64,000 bases of DNA, taken from Oegoconia quadripuncta. Lineage: Eukaryota; Arthropoda; Insecta; Lepidoptera; Autostichidae. Where the stretch lies: NCBI GenBank assembly GCA_949316235.1, contig OX438758.1:5799731-5863730 (forward strand), written 5' to 3'. A program made the translations under genes and the position numbers. The notes under the pieces are model-generated. The model did no database searches, was not told the DNA's origin, and saw only the letters and a program-made list of their open reading frames with translations. This document shows positions 1-15,200 of the stretch, in pieces. The first letter of the stretch is position 1; every line of letters begins with the position of its first letter.

Positions 1-252
1 CATTTCTGGACATTTGCTCTTGAAGCCTGAACATAGGTAACACTCGTATAGAAACTGGCTATTTAATCCTTATGTTCTGTCTGATAATATTTATATGTCT
101 GTGGTCACCGCTCATCATTATTTTGCTGTTATTAATATACTGGTGAGGTGTCCTGCGCCACCAGAAAGGGCTGTAAAGTTCTTATTACCTTGTGAGAATA
201 CTTGGTCATATTTATAAGTAGCATCCAATTATAATGAGATTTTCTAACTCAG

Positions 253-3200
253 GCGCAGTACACAGAAATGTTGAAAGCGTACCAATCGTCGCCTGCGTAT
301 ATACAATGGCTGGCGCACAAGTCCAGAGGTACACGAGTATTTAACCCTTAAAAGTTGTGAGGGATCCATTTATGTGCATAACCACGCTGTCACCTCACTG
401 CCACTTAACATGGGTGTTTTGGGGGTATACCCACTTTGGTCACTTCACCTTGTTCATAACACGGTCCATGTAATAATGATATTGAAATTAGTTGGGTACA
501 GTCGCATTAAGAAATGCAGTCATACCTCGAACTCGCAGTTTAGATTATTTCGAGCTACTTGAAATTTTTGCAAAGACAAGTACAGTTAAAATTTTAATGT
601 AGTACATGACGCTACTTCTTGATATTGTAAGGCGTTCGAAAACATCTAAATTGTTTATATATAAATACATAGAAATTGAAAGCTACTTCATAAACATTAG
701 TTAAAGTCAATATAGCATTTAACTAGAGACACTGTATATTCGATATAACACTGCACATTGAGGGTGCGTTTAGGCATAGCACGCACCGGTGATTCTTGTC
801 ACAGTGTATGTCATTTGTTTGACCTGTGACCATTTGAATATGCACCGTGGTTTATTGCTTTTGGTAAAGAAGCATTGAAATAAAAATTCCCAAATGTCGC
901 CGTGACAAAAATCACCTGTCCGCGTTATGCCTTCTGGAGCGAGCTTGACGCGGTTTGTGATGCGACTATCCTCGTTACAGAAATCTGTCGGTATTGCTGC
1001 TCAATCCCGGTACGAGAGACAGTGACCGAGCTACAGTTTACTATAACGAGATCAGTTTGCATGAACCCATAATAAGCTCCAGGTCTCAAAATCCTCATCG
1101 CTCAGCAACCGCGCCGCCAGTCTCCGCCCCTAAACGCACCCTTGTACAAGATGTAATCGTTATTATATAATTTGAATAATAAGTTGTAATATGGTGCGTA
1201 ATTTAAACGATTTCAGAAGTTATCGCTACTGTGTTACTATATACGTTTGTATGTAACCGTATTCTATGATCGTTCAGCAATTTGCGCTAACTTCTAATCG
1301 TGTAAATTACATGTTGAAGACCATTTTTGAATCGTTCAACCGCTTTTCATTCTAAAACAATACGCTACTGAATGAAAATGAATGAATGATGTTTGAACTA
1401 TGAGCTTCTAAATGCTATTCCTTTCCATGGACTGCAGTCCCTCTATGGGTCAGCCCCAACTTATTTCTCTCAAAATAACTGATAGTGGCAGTAGTGGATA
1501 TTTATACATACCCTACCATCAACAACCTAAAATTTGACAAGATGTGGGCATTCAATCGTTCTTTAATGTATGTGCCTCATCGGCCATCAATTCTTCGAGA
1601 TACGTGTCCTGTTCACGGCCACTTTGATTGACTAATCACTGGGCTACGTCGGTGCCTATTTTTCGTCTGCGGACTTCGTTCATTCCTGATTCAATCACGT
1701 AGTGAAACGCCGAGCATCACTTTCTTCATGGCTCATTGCGTATCCTTTAGTTTGAGCCTAAGGCCAATAGTGAGAGACTGTTTCAGTGCCATAAGACATC
1801 ACTGGTAACATTGATTTAACGTTGTTAATATCAAGTAAATAACACTTGTTTATAATATATTTGAAAATGAAAAGTTATTTGACATTGAAATCAAAAATCG
1901 TACAAACATCTAGAGGGGTAACTTAAAATCTAATCTATTTTGTAGCGCCTTGGAACATTGTAAGAGTTCTAACGATTCAGAAATTGGTCCATGTCTCCTG
2001 TATCCTCCTGTGACTAACACGCACATTAAACTGCGCTAATTTTGTCCCACATGCACACCCACCCATGTACCTATCACGCACACTGGGGTAACGACACCAA
2101 TCACCCACAATCGGCCATAGTCGGAGTATGAAAAAAGTCTGAAGACGTATCACAACTCTCCCGTTTACTTGGCGTATGTAGCTGCGAAAAATAAGGCTGT
2201 AGGTAAGGGATTGAATGTGGACTATGCATGCTGATGTTGTAATGGTGCCTGCTTTACTCGATTAAGTCGATCGTCATTAGTGATCGAGGAGAACGTTATG
2301 GACTAAGAGAAGAATTTAGTCGCATGAGGCCAGTTAGTTATCGCTTAACCAATGGGATTAAACAGCTCCTCTACACGATATATAAAAATTGTTGTAACCT
2401 TTCTTGATTGTAAATGATTGATTGAAAAGAGACAAACCCGTCTGAGTTTCTCGCTAGCTCTTCTCAGTAGTGGTCGCGTTCCGAGCTAGTGGTAGTTTAA
2501 AAAACAAATGACGTTCATAAGTGCATATTGTATTGTCTACATGAATAAATGTATTTCATTTCATTTCAACGCGTGTAGTCGTCTATGCAAGGTGAAAATG
2601 AATTCATGTAATTATCTAAAACAACATGGTCTATTTATATTTGTATTTATTTATCTAAAAAGGTTACAAAGGTACGGATTACGGCGTCACAAAAACTTAT
2701 ATAGGTTTACCTGAACACCGTACCTATGTCATCATGGGACACTCGTGCATAGGTATGTAAGTAGCTATGGGAAGTAAGTCATCTCTCAGGTTTTCTAGAT
2801 ATCAGTTGAGTGTAACTTTCATACCTAGTTTTAAAGACACTTGCAAGGCAATAGGGTCGATTAGGCCTCACTAATCCTAAACCAGCCCCGTTTACAAAAA
2901 TATCCAAAGTATACGTCTGAAATAAATAAACAGCTGGCATTACGTACATACTTTTGTAGAATCAAGAAAATAAGCCAAAGATTTAGATCTTGTTTTACAT
3001 TTTCAAAATATACGTTACTTTCTGAATATAAAGGAAAAAGCTATGTTTTTGCGTGGGTTAGAAGCGAGATAGACATATACAAGCATGCAGACGATGGAGC
3101 AGGGTGGGAGTTTCATGACCTATCGACTCCTAATCAACAAAAAACCTATGCATGGTCTACTTATAACAGCAGTAGACTGTTTCAGGGAATTATACGAATT

Positions 3201-6200
3201 CATCCAGAATATATATGTCGTAGTAACTGGATCGCTTTATGTGAGCCCATGCTCAAGTCTAGATCCCAACAAGTCGATGGCTTAAATCACTGACTGCTAG
3301 GTGGTCACTAGTCTGATACAAATCCAGCAAGCAGCAATAGGTCCGCGAAGTGGATTAGGGCCCTTAAACTCTGCCAGTGAGACGAGGCTGTGCCCCAACA
3401 GTGGGCACATGAAAGGCTTTTTTTTAATCTATATTTAAAGACCTTAGTCTCTTGAATGTGACTATGTCGCTCTGTAATTATTAACGTTGTTGTGTAATTA
3501 TCTATTTTTAAGATCTAACTTAGTAAGTTTATACAATAGCCTAGCGTTATCCGACAGTGGATATGCTAAGCTAATGTTACACCCACCCACGGAATGGCTG
3601 ATGATGACGATATTCCCCATTTGTCACCCTAATGTAAAGAGGCCATAACACCGCCTACGCAACCGGGTACTATCTATACGCAAGCGAACACTATATTTTC
3701 TATTCTTGCTAGCCCTGGCCTGACCTAGAATCATAACTTTAACTTTTTATTTTATGGCAATCGGTCGTCTATAATACGATCGACCATTACTGTCAGTCTG
3801 GTTGTATGGCAAAAACGCTGAATGAGGTTGACCAGTATGTAGTCTGTGTCAAACTATGGGTCTAGAATCTGTTTGAGCCATCTAAAACAGAAAGGAAGAC
3901 AAACACGAACATATAGTACAGGACATCACAGGGACAAATCCCGAATAAGATATACTTAAATTTCATAATTTTATCTTATATGTGGATATATACTTGGATA
4001 AAATATTGACAAATGGGGAATTCTTAGCAATCCTGATACTAATGTATTATCTATGGTCGTCGTCCAATTGAACAATACTGCAGATTGACTTTGACGACGT
4101 CAAGCGATGATTAATAAAAATTGAGTATTTTTGTGGGCAACCAAAGAGGCATTATATTGGTTTGTTTGATGGTTTCCGGCTCGGTACCATCTCTAAATCG
4201 TTGTGATCACTTCTTTTTTAAAAAATAAGTAAAGTACAGTTTTTCTCTTACGACGATTTCATTATATGTATAGATATGTACTTGAATTGGGTAATTTAAA
4301 TAATCTGTCCTATTATCATTGCCTCCCATGTTGGCAGGATTTAGTAATGATTTAGGTTGTATGTATATACATAGCCTTCCTTTCATTTTCAAAAATTTTT
4401 AACCTGTTGCACTCTGATGGGTATAAAACACTTTTCCTTGCATGCAACACTCACTAGTCTTTTGTACATACAGATAGTGGCATCAAATCGATATTTTCAG
4501 TCAATGATTGTAGTTCGCCAAGAGAATGTAATCCGGGATCAGCTGGGCTGCTCTAAAAATATTGGCGTGCCCTACTATTTGCATCTCTGTCTGACAAACG
4601 GTCACGTTGATAAGGGACAGACACACATACAAGGAGCGCGTCAAGTGATCCGCAAATAACGTACGTAGTACGTTATTTAGTGATAAGACCGCCTAATTGT
4701 GTTCTATTGTTATCATCAAAAATTATTGTAAATTATTTGGCGCAATAAAGAGTATTTGTATTGTATTGTAGTACAGTACGCACCATAGTTATTCATACAC
4801 TGCTTTACAAGATTATTGGTAGAGTGATGCCTGTTCAAAATATACTAACTGCAGTTGTCTAAAATGTCTCACTTGTTATTATATGGAACCCGGATGGTAT
4901 GGGATCCTATCGAACAAAAAACCAATCATCAAAATCAGTTAACAATTGATGAACGTACATAAAAAACCTTTGTACATGACCTAACGTTTGTGCTCTATTA
5001 TATGTAATATTTTGGTGCAGTAAAGAATATTAAAAAAATACTAACAGACGAACACAGTACCGTCCTTTTTGTGAAGCGGTTAAAAACAGTCCTATATGAT
5101 TAATTGTTTTTGTGCAAGGAGTTGTCTCCTTGCAAATATAATACAATTGTCACGTGTATAAGGCAATCCATATTATTTAATAGTCTATACAATTTTGCAT
5201 TCATTTAATTGCTTCTATACTTTTCGTTCGCATCATTTCGTTCTGGATAAGCATTTAACATATTTATGGTTTAATGAATGTTTATTAACAGTAGGTAACC
5301 TCGAAGATGAGAGCTCAACTAAGAAGGGAAGCTCCCAGAAGGAGCAGCAACAAGATAGAAGGATTGACATCCAGCCCGCTGAAGACGAAGAAGGTATGAG
5401 TATATCGGCCTTTCACTTTAAAGCGATAACTTAGGACCTGGGGGCCTACAATCACCTCTTATAGCAATATTACAGTAATATTACTTTGGAAATTCGTACC
5501 CCGACCGCCTTAAAACAAACTTATTATAATATTGTTTTGTTAAGCAGTTTTGTGACGTCACCGCTGAATCATTCGCTCAATTCGTACCATCATCGTTGTT
5601 TAACGGTCGTTTGACAGCTAGTAATATTGCTCAAACGTCAAATTTTACAATCTTAAAAAAGTTAGTCTCTTGTGATGGATTTATTATTGTTTTAGTGGTA
5701 TAAGGATAATAAACCGTTATTTTCGCTTAAAAAAGTAAGTGGATGTGTTTTTCACAATAACTCTTTATAAATACATTGTGTTCATTGCGTAAACCGATAA
5801 GAAATACATTAAATGTGATGTGGTTTTAGATGGCCAATGATTACGAATTATTCGAGTTTCTGGAAGACGATGCCGCAGAGGATTTGTCGGAGAAGATGCA
5901 ACGTCGAAGGCGATTACGTGAAGAATGTAATCCCTTCGATATTGACGAAGCTGAATTTGTTCGACGAGTTCTTTGTCTAGGATGCTTGCTTATTCTATAA
6001 ATGCACAAAAATCACTAAAACATTAGTTTGTATTTACTTCTAGTCGCCATAATATAAATTCTATAAAACCAGTAAAAAATAATTTCAAACAAATAAAAAT
6101 TTTATACCAAGATTATGAAATTAAGAAAGCGCCGCGCTTATTACTTTGACACAATGTTTCATTTTACGGAACGACACCGGCGGCGGGAGCAGCGTTACTT

Positions 6201-9200
6201 CACATTTAATTTACGCTTTCTTGCATTACTTCAATGAAAATGTATATTTAAATTTATATATGCATAAATATAAAAAACTTTTATTTCTAATTACGCATTT
6301 CAACAATAAAAATATGAACATAAACGACAAAAATCATGCACAATATTTAAATAATTGCGTATACCGGAACGCTATTATTATTCGGGGTGTGAAAGTGATA
6401 ACGCTATACAAAGGTATAACGTTGTCTCGTTCTTCTGACTGCAAGGAATAGACAAATCATTCGTTCTTTCCCGTCTCTAAGCAGGAGTAAAACAATATTG
6501 TTTTGTATTATCGCTAGATGATCGCGGTACGAATTTGAGTAATATTACTTTAACATTGAAACAAAACGTTCCTGAAACATGATGGTTTTTAAAATGATCG
6601 TTGTAGGCCCCCTGACCACACTACGGTGCGGCCGTTCGTCATTCATATACGCAGTTCATGCCGCGTAAAGTCCCGTCGCTAACGTAGGTGAAACCATTGC
6701 GGGCGGCAATCGACTACGTGTATCAACGATGCACCGGCGTCACACCGCCTCGTGTTTGGCGTATGTATGATGCAATTAAGAAAAATGTAGTTCATTTACG
6801 AGCACCATTTATTGTCCAAATATTACAAAATGTGGATGTTTGTTCGTGTCTTAAACGTACAGCGCAACGCCAAGTATTATTCATTTTATGTTTTATTTAT
6901 AATTAGCTTTTATGCTTCTCGAGTGCAGGTCAGAGCGATTTTTTTTTTATTCTGTATTGAAAAAGAAATCTTAATTTAACCAATGAGGGCGCCACTGAAC
7001 AGTATAAACCTTCTTAAGCAATAAGGGTACTTTTGATTTTATTTTTAAACAGACTTCCGAACTTCCGAACCGATCTCCAGAGTGCATCATTAGATATTAA
7101 CCAAATTTATATAGGACCACCACTACAGTGATAAACCCTGTCAAACGAATAAACAATCATCAAAATCGATTAACCATTGACGAACATAGTACCTCCTACT
7201 TGGGAATCTGTCAAAAACCAGTCAGTACATAGTGTTCCAATTACTTCATTTCAGATCAAGACGAGGGGTTATCAGTAAAGCACGTGGCGTACGCCCGCTA
7301 CCTCCGCAACCACCGGCTGATCAACGAGATATTCTCCGACACCGTGGTTCCTGACGTGCGCTCCGTAGTGACCACGGCACGGATGCAGGTATGTACCACC
7401 GTGTAATATAGACAGGATAAAAACATTCGCATAGACATAGAGGTTGTTATGAGTTATTTATTTAATTTGTTTTATTTTGATTGTTTGGTAAACGTAAGGC
7501 ATAAGAAGCTTACTGTAATGCTAATAAACAGTTTACATCTATAGGATAAACATCCATAAATATTTATATGTATAAATATGACTTGAGGAATAAATATTCA
7601 TAATCATCACAAGTTTACCCCTCGCGGGATTCGAACCCGCTATCGTTGGTTTCGCTGACCACCACACCAATGATTGGTTTTTTGTTCGATAGGGTTTATG
7701 ACCAGGGTGGTCCCATATAATTTTGGTTAAGATCTGATGATGCACTTGGAATCTTATAGAAGTCTTTTAGTTTGTCAGTTTTGGCAGTTCAATTAATAAA
7801 AAATATAAAGTATAAATATGTTAAGTACGTACAGTACATACATATGTCTATACCACGCAATATTTTATTGTAGATCTTAAAGAAGCAGGTGCAATCACTA
7901 ACGATGCACCAAAAGAAGCTGGAAGACGAATTGCAGCAAATCGAGGAGAAGTTCGAGGCCAAGAAGCGCAAGTTCATTGAGAGTAGCGAGGTGTTCCAGG
8001 AGGAGCTCAAAAAGGTGAGTTTTAATCTCGTCTTCGCGATCCTATTGCTGAACATAAGCTTCCTCCATATATTTAACGTGAGATCGAACCATAAGGTGTC
8101 TCTATCCAACTAAACTTAGTTCGATCCCCAGAGCCTCTCCCTCGCTCCGATCCCCTACCACCAACCAAACCGAGCACTAAACAAGGGTACATGTTTTTAA
8201 ATGTCCGCCTGGCTAGCTACCACCATTTTATCTAAGTCAGTCAGTCTTTCCTGAGTCCTGCAATCTTGGGATCTTCAAGAGCAGGGTGAATAGGCATCTA
8301 CTGAGATCGCGTGCTTCATCTCCGGCCACATCGTCACTTCCCGTCAGGTGAGATTGTGGTCAAATGCGCATCCAGTTAACCATTAAAAAAAAAGTCTGCC
8401 GCCAAACAGAAATGTTAATAGCCGGTTGTCAGAGATAAGATAACCAGTCCCCCAAATAAGATGGGGTTTCCGGGTCAGTACGCTTCCACCTTCGGCCTTA
8501 TCTTCACTTAACATCATGTGTGATTGAGGTCATGTGCTAAACCGTTGTGTTTAAAAACGTATCTGCATGTTACCAGGTAAATCAAAGACGACACACAATG
8601 GAGTGACATAACCCAACCCAATGAAATAAATAACGAATTGTTAATCAATGATTACTACTCGTATGTTTTTAAATATATTTTTATTTGTATTACCTTAACT
8701 TTATTAGGAATTGAGTTGACTAATTTACATTGACATTGATTTCCTATTATTTTTTTTTTTGGCATGAGAGTAATAATTTTGTTTTAAAATTTTGACATGA
8801 GTTATTTTTTCTATAATAAATTAATATAATGTTGCAATGTCCTGACGGGGCTTCCATGTCTGTACACTAACATTAGTCAGTCTAGAAACGGTATTTCTCT
8901 ATACCGAAAACTTATTTTTATCCTAAACTTACATGTTTCCAACAGCGGAATCTTGATGTCACCCTTTAATTTTTGAGATAAATAACTGAAATATTAGACA
9001 TACACACAGCGCCATATAGTTCCACAGTAAGCAACTATAGGCTTGTGTTGGGGATGATTGATATACTAATTATAAATGAAAACATCTATAACTCGGGTAC
9101 ACATCATCACACAAACATATGCCCCTAGCGGGATTTGAACCCGCAACCTTTTGGTATAGTGGTCAGAGTTGCTAACCACTACACCAAACAGGTCGTCAAA

Positions 9201-12200
9201 CTAACTAACATAGATTTGAGACCTATAAAACTAACACTTGGAAACGCAATAAATAATTATGATTATGATTAACTTGGCTACCCCAAAAAAAAACGGAAAA
9301 ATTATGATGGTATGCTGCGCGACCATAGTAATGATACGATCGTAGTGTCTTTGGCTGTACATTATTTTTAGTCACCTTACGTACATCCAATGTTTCACGT
9401 AGGCCAAAGGTATCTAAACCGTCACACAGTAGTCAAGCTAAATAAATCATTCCAGCACTGCAAACCCGCGGTGGACGAGGAGACATTCAACCGCATGGTG
9501 GAGCGAGCCTCGGAGCAGCTACGACGTGGCGTAAACCCCTCGCAACCCCTCAACGCACCGGAACGAAAGGATGAGGTGACGGTACATTCCATAGCCTACA
9601 GCTTAACGTAGTACGACAAGCTGTAGCGCCATGTAATTAAAACAAATGTTAGACCTAGGTGTAAGTACTTTGACCAAGTGAAATAAAAGGTGAATGTCGT
9701 GTCGTACTAAGAGGTTCAATCGGGGGCGGAAAGTAGAGACACGTGGTCATTACTCCACCGACAAGAGCATAGCTCTTAATTTGAAGAAGAAGATAATAAT
9801 AAAATAAATAAATTAATAAATATTTCGGACATTTACACCAATCATATAGTCCCAACCTACGCTAAGCTTGTACTATGGATATTAGATAACGAATAAACAT
9901 ACACAAATATTTATATAAACCATCCGTGACTCGGGAATAAATGTACGTATTCATCACACAAACATTTACCCCTCGCGGGATTCGACTACGCTACGCCAAT
10001 CGGTCGTCAAATAGATGACCATATTAAAACCATAGCAATGACACTGGTGTCAATTCGGATGTACACCAACTAAACTAAACCAGTTTTAATTTCTTTTCCC
10101 TGGTACTGCACTATGCGACGGCACCACTCCAAAACTGGTTTTAGTTTAGTTGGTTGGTGTACATCCGAATCGACACCTATTTCTTATAAATAGAATTGAA
10201 TATCATACTTAGGGATAAATAAGTAGCAGTGGCGAAGGGTCCATATATGCAATAGGCATCGGCTTACCTTTTAGAAATCATGCCATCACCCATACATTAT
10301 TTCAAAGTACAATTAATTTTTGTGTTTTTGTAATTTCAAATTCAAAAAATTTTTATTACTTAAAGAAATATCAAAAACAAATAGTTTCCAACTAGTTTCG
10401 GACATTTGTATCATTATCTCGACCCAAACTAATCAAAGCTTGTTCTATCCATAGTTACTAATGTAGGTTTCACTAAAGTGTTACAGCAATTTCAAATTAT
10501 AGATTACGGCGCCGTTTCGTTTTTTTTTCGAATCTTGTTATATGTGTTTCGTTTGTTTACGTCACACTAATAGAGCGGGACGAAATGCGTCTCTGAATCT
10601 AGGCTCGTTTTTTCGGCTGAAAGCACATTCCAGTTGAATGAAGTACTTATTAAGTTTATACATCAACCTGTGGTATAATTTTCTATGTGGCACAGAATGT
10701 AATATTTTTTTGAAATCTATGAAGCACAGAGAAGCTAACAAAACAACCAACACATAATAACCGTGACACACCTGGAACAACGAAATTGCCATAAACCTAT
10801 TTCTTTTTAATTGCAATTGGCATCATCTATTTGACAGTTATCTGTTAGTAACGAATTATTTGGAACTATTTATTTTTTATAAAGCTATCTCGAAAATCGC
10901 TCCTTTTAAATTTAGTCCTTCTCTGTCCAGCCCATGGACCAATCGCAGCCTAAGAGCGAGAGCAACGGCCCCAACCCGCCGACGCAAGTCGACAAGGTGT
11001 CCACCACGGAGGCGAAAGAGGGCCCCACGGACATGAGCAAGGAGCAAGAGGGGAAGGAGAAGGACCATACGGACGGTGTTCCAAGACCAGAAAACGACGG
11101 TGAGATTCTACCTCAACACTCCTCCCACTGGACCTCCTATAAGCTAGGATCAACGGTACTCGACACGGCGCCTACTGAAGGTAGACGGTGCCGAAGGTAG
11201 CTCTATTGCTACCTTGGGCCCCAGCCTAATTAAAGAAAGAAATAGGGTATGACGACCGATTGGTCTAGTGGATAGTGACCCTGTCAGCGAAACCAACGGT
11301 TGCGGGTTCGAATCCCACGACGGGTAAATGTTTGTGTGATGAATATGAACATTTATTCCTGAGTCATGGATGTTTATATAAATATTTATGTATGTTTATC
11401 CGTTATCTAGTATCCATAGTACAAGCTTGGGACTAGATGATTGGTGTAAGTGTCCGAAATATTTATTATTATTATTATATTTATTTATGTGTTAATTATC
11501 CGCTGGAGTCTCTCGTACTAGTACTACGGAGTACTCGTCCAGGAAACTCAATTCACTATTTTTTTAGTTAATTGTTATCGGCAGCACAAAACGACATTTA
11601 TAAACAAAAAACAGAAGAATATACTAACTTATCAAACATGCCAAGGCTGAACAAGCTGCCAGTCTCCAACAGTATGTAAGTAGGAAAAAGAAGTTTCCCA
11701 CTGCCCCTCTTGGCAAATGGTAGTGTAGCCAATGAAATGCAAGGCGGCGCTGTGGCCCACCCTGTGGGGAAGGAGGACGTGTGACACTTCGTATATATAT
11801 ACCACGGACTGCGCCTAAATACAAACGACACGGTGAGCCTGATAATCTACATTATTAAGGGTTTAGCAGCCAACTACAGCAACTAACTGATATTGAATTA
11901 GTATGAAGCTGTTTTTAATCTTCTTTTTAAACGTCCAACAAGGAAGAGATTATCAATTCGACTTTTTTTGATAATGCCCTACGTCTACTGTTTTTTTTTT
12001 TTTAATATTAAGCTAAACAACATTATTTATTATATACCATAAAAATAATTTTCGTAAATTATTTTAAATAAATTAATATAATTTCGGTTGTTTTATTTTT
12101 GATTCGCATGTGACTCATGAGCGTAGGACAATAAACATTCTATATCAAAAGAAGTCATAATGTGAAGGCATCCATTTTTGAATGACATAATGATTAATCA

Positions 12201-15200
12201 TCCGTCAAATGTCAATCTTCATAGGTTGCGTTCCGAAACGGGTAATTTTGTACGTTTCTGTAGAAAATTGTTTATTTGAAGGTACAATTGAAAAAACTTA
12301 CCTTTAGTATTTGAGTTTTATTTATTGGAAGTTTCTTGTAGATATTAAATGACAACTATAAAAAAATCGCGAAGTTTTCTTTTATTATCATAAACGTTAC
12401 ATTTTTCCCTATACGTCCACGTATAATAATATTAAAAAAATAATGTCACGTTCATACCTAAAATTATGCCTCAAATTGGATAGGGAAATGAGTCACATTA
12501 TTCACACTTCACATCACAGTTGGTCAGGGAAGTTGTAAATTATTTTCGCGATATCTCTGACACTTCTTTCAACAGTTTTGTTCCAGAGGGTATACCGCTA
12601 GGTTGGTCCCATATAAATTAGATGACCATCTAATGATGCACTCCGGAGTTAGGGTACAGAACCTTACTGAAATTGATTATTTTGGCTACTCGTATGATGT
12701 CACCGAGAACAATACATGTTTAAAACAAGGCTTTTAACCGATTTCCAACTCCAACACCAATTATGTAGTCTTGGGACTTGTTTAGTAAGTGTTGGGGTTA
12801 GTTTGGATAAAACAAAGTAACTTAGGGAATAGATAACGTATACACATAAATAAATACTTAATGAACATCCATGACTCAAGCATAAATGTTCATATTCCAT
12901 CACACAAACATTTGCTTCTAGCGGATACGAACCAGCGACCGTTAAAATAAATTAAAAAAAAAATCCTTAGACACACACACAGCGCCATCTAGTTCCACAG
13001 TAAGCAACTATATGCTTGTGTTGTGGATACCACATGGTTGATATACTACATAAATACATTTTCTTTTGTAAATAAATACTTATTATAAATGAAAGCATCC
13101 ATAACTCGGGTACACATGTCCGTATTCATCACACAAACATATGCCCCTAGCGGGATTCGAACCCGCAACCTTTCGGTATAATGGTCAGAGTTGCTAACCA
13201 TTACACCAAACAGGTCGTCAAACCGTTTGTACAGTAGAAGATGTACTGACATCTTATTGTCCATAAAAATGATCTAAAAAATCTTTCTAATGGTTTAATA
13301 AACGCTTTTGTAATATTATAGGTGTGATTAAAGAGGAGAAGCCCCCCCTTGAGCACAAACCCGAACCGAAGGAGCCGGTGGCCCCCCCGCCGCCAGGCCC
13401 CCCCGCACCCCCCGTGCCCCCCGCACAACACGTCATGACGTCGCCGCCGCATCACCGTAAGTTTTGGAGTCACCTTTTTAGGGTTCCGCACTTTTAGGCC
13501 TTTGAGGGTAGTTAAAAAGGGACAGTTTTATGTAATTTGTATAGCCGTATCTCTTTCTAACTATGCTCAAGCGCAGATCTACGCTTGAGCTTCATTCGGA
13601 AATACGGGCTCTAGACTTCAGGAACGACTAGAGGTTAGATCTATCATCATCATATCTGGACGTCCACTGCTGGAGATGGGCCTCCCCCATAGAATTCCAG
13701 AGTAACCGGTTGGAAGCGGCTTGCATCCAGCGATTTCCCGCGACCTTTAACCCTCGACCCGTCGCGCATTTAAAATAACAAATCTCGTCGCGTGGGGTCA
13801 CAGCAGACCCCACAATTAAGAAGCCCGAAATACAAAATTGTAACGCAATTTTTGGTTATCTTTTTTGAGCAGTTTTAAATAAATTCACAGTATTATAATC
13901 AAACCAAATGCTTTTATTTTTAATTTATAAAGTTGTTTTAAAGTAATAAGATCACAAAATCTTAGCAGAGTGAATAGGCATTTACTGGGATCGCGTGCTT
14001 CATCTTCGACCACATCGTCACTTTCTATCAGGTAAGATAGTGGTCGAACGCGAATCTAGTCAATCATAAAAAAAACGGACTGACAAAGACCCCACGCGAC
14101 GGGTCGACGGTTAACAGGTCGTCTGTCCACCTTGTGTGTGGATGTCCTACGCTACGCTTGCCGATGCGTGGTCTCCACTCGAGAACTTTAATACTCCACC
14201 GGGCATCAGCTCTTCGAGTCGGCCATCAGATCTAATTATACAGTTGAAGGTCTAATATTACCTATGAAATTGGAGTTATTTTTCTTCGTCAATCAAGTAC
14301 CAATTCCTGCGATTTTCAAAGCTATATCCAAATTTGTTTTTTATTTGTAAAATGAAATATTATTTCAAGGTTTCACATGAAATATTTTTTAATTTCTGGG
14401 CTAAATCACATAATATAAAAAAATGTGAACAGAGCTCTTTTCATGTGCTTCCCATAATCATTTCTTAGATTCGCTGAAACTTTTATAAAGCGGTTACTTT
14501 TAAAAATTAACTTACATATACTTTTGATTTCTTACAGCTATGATGATGCCGCCGAACCCTAATGTACCGCCGCATCCTGGTTCACCACACGCTGGGTCAC
14601 CACACGCCGGTCCACCACACGCCGGTCCACCACACGCCGGTCCACCACACGCCGGCCCACCACACGCCGGCCCACCACACGCCGGCCCACCACACGCCGG
14701 CCCACCACCGCCAGGTACATTATGTCATGTCTATTATAAACATACATACATAATATCTTTTGTGCGCATAATCTCCCAAATAGATTGACCAGAGATATTT
14801 TTATTTTAGTTTATAAAGACTGGCGCCATCGATCGGCAAACCCGTGAACCTACCACTAATCAATTTATTCACTACAATACGTACAAGTGTACCTTTCTCA
14901 CGGGTTCCAGGACAATCCGATAGATGGCGCAAATCTAAATGTATATACAGGGTGGAAAGTTTCAATGGGGCAGCCAAGGGAGGTACCTTAATCGTTGCAG
15001 CTACAAGAAATTGGTCTTAGGAGACTATCCATAATTTTTCAAAAAAATTTCATTCCCATTCACAGATTTTCAAAAAATGTACGGTTAGCAAGAAAATTAC
15101 CATTTTTCACAAAAAAAATTTTTGATACTAATCGATCCTGTTCCGTATGTTGATCAAAAAGTTCTATGGGACCAACGGAGGTTTCAGTACTAGAAAAGTC

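Larger units (their letters stand above)
329..5291 (+). other. Bap111 intron after the HMG-box exon
   Basis: This 5-kb intron holds no supported gene. I see a small inverted-repeat element at 761-1142, a reversed LINE 3' fragment at 3736-4022 and a weak repeat-like stretch near 3330-3425 that ends in a T run. The rest is AT-rich sequence without recognisable structure. Open frames of 60-80 codons here lack codon bias or family motifs. Confidence 0.6.

Noticed and set aside
3085..3285. Small open frames in the first Bap111 intron, such as 3085-3285 and 4417-4659
   Set aside because: Length is what chance gives in AT-rich DNA, with no recognised motif and no splice or promoter context.
9121..9197. 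Possible tRNA genes (also at 7620, 11251, 13140, 47730, 62348)
   Set aside because: A and B boxes are present, but no acceptor stem closes around them and each continues into a shared body and tail. They are SINE heads.
14582..14701. CRISPR-like or satellite array
   Set aside because: The units are directly adjacent with no spacers and lie in a spliced coding exon in frame.
14559..14753. Open frames in the other phases and on the minus strand over the Bap111 repeat exons, also at 17067-17454
   Set aside because: A 15-bp or His-Pro-Gln repeat without stops in one frame leaves the other frames open too. Splice phase supports only the reported frame.
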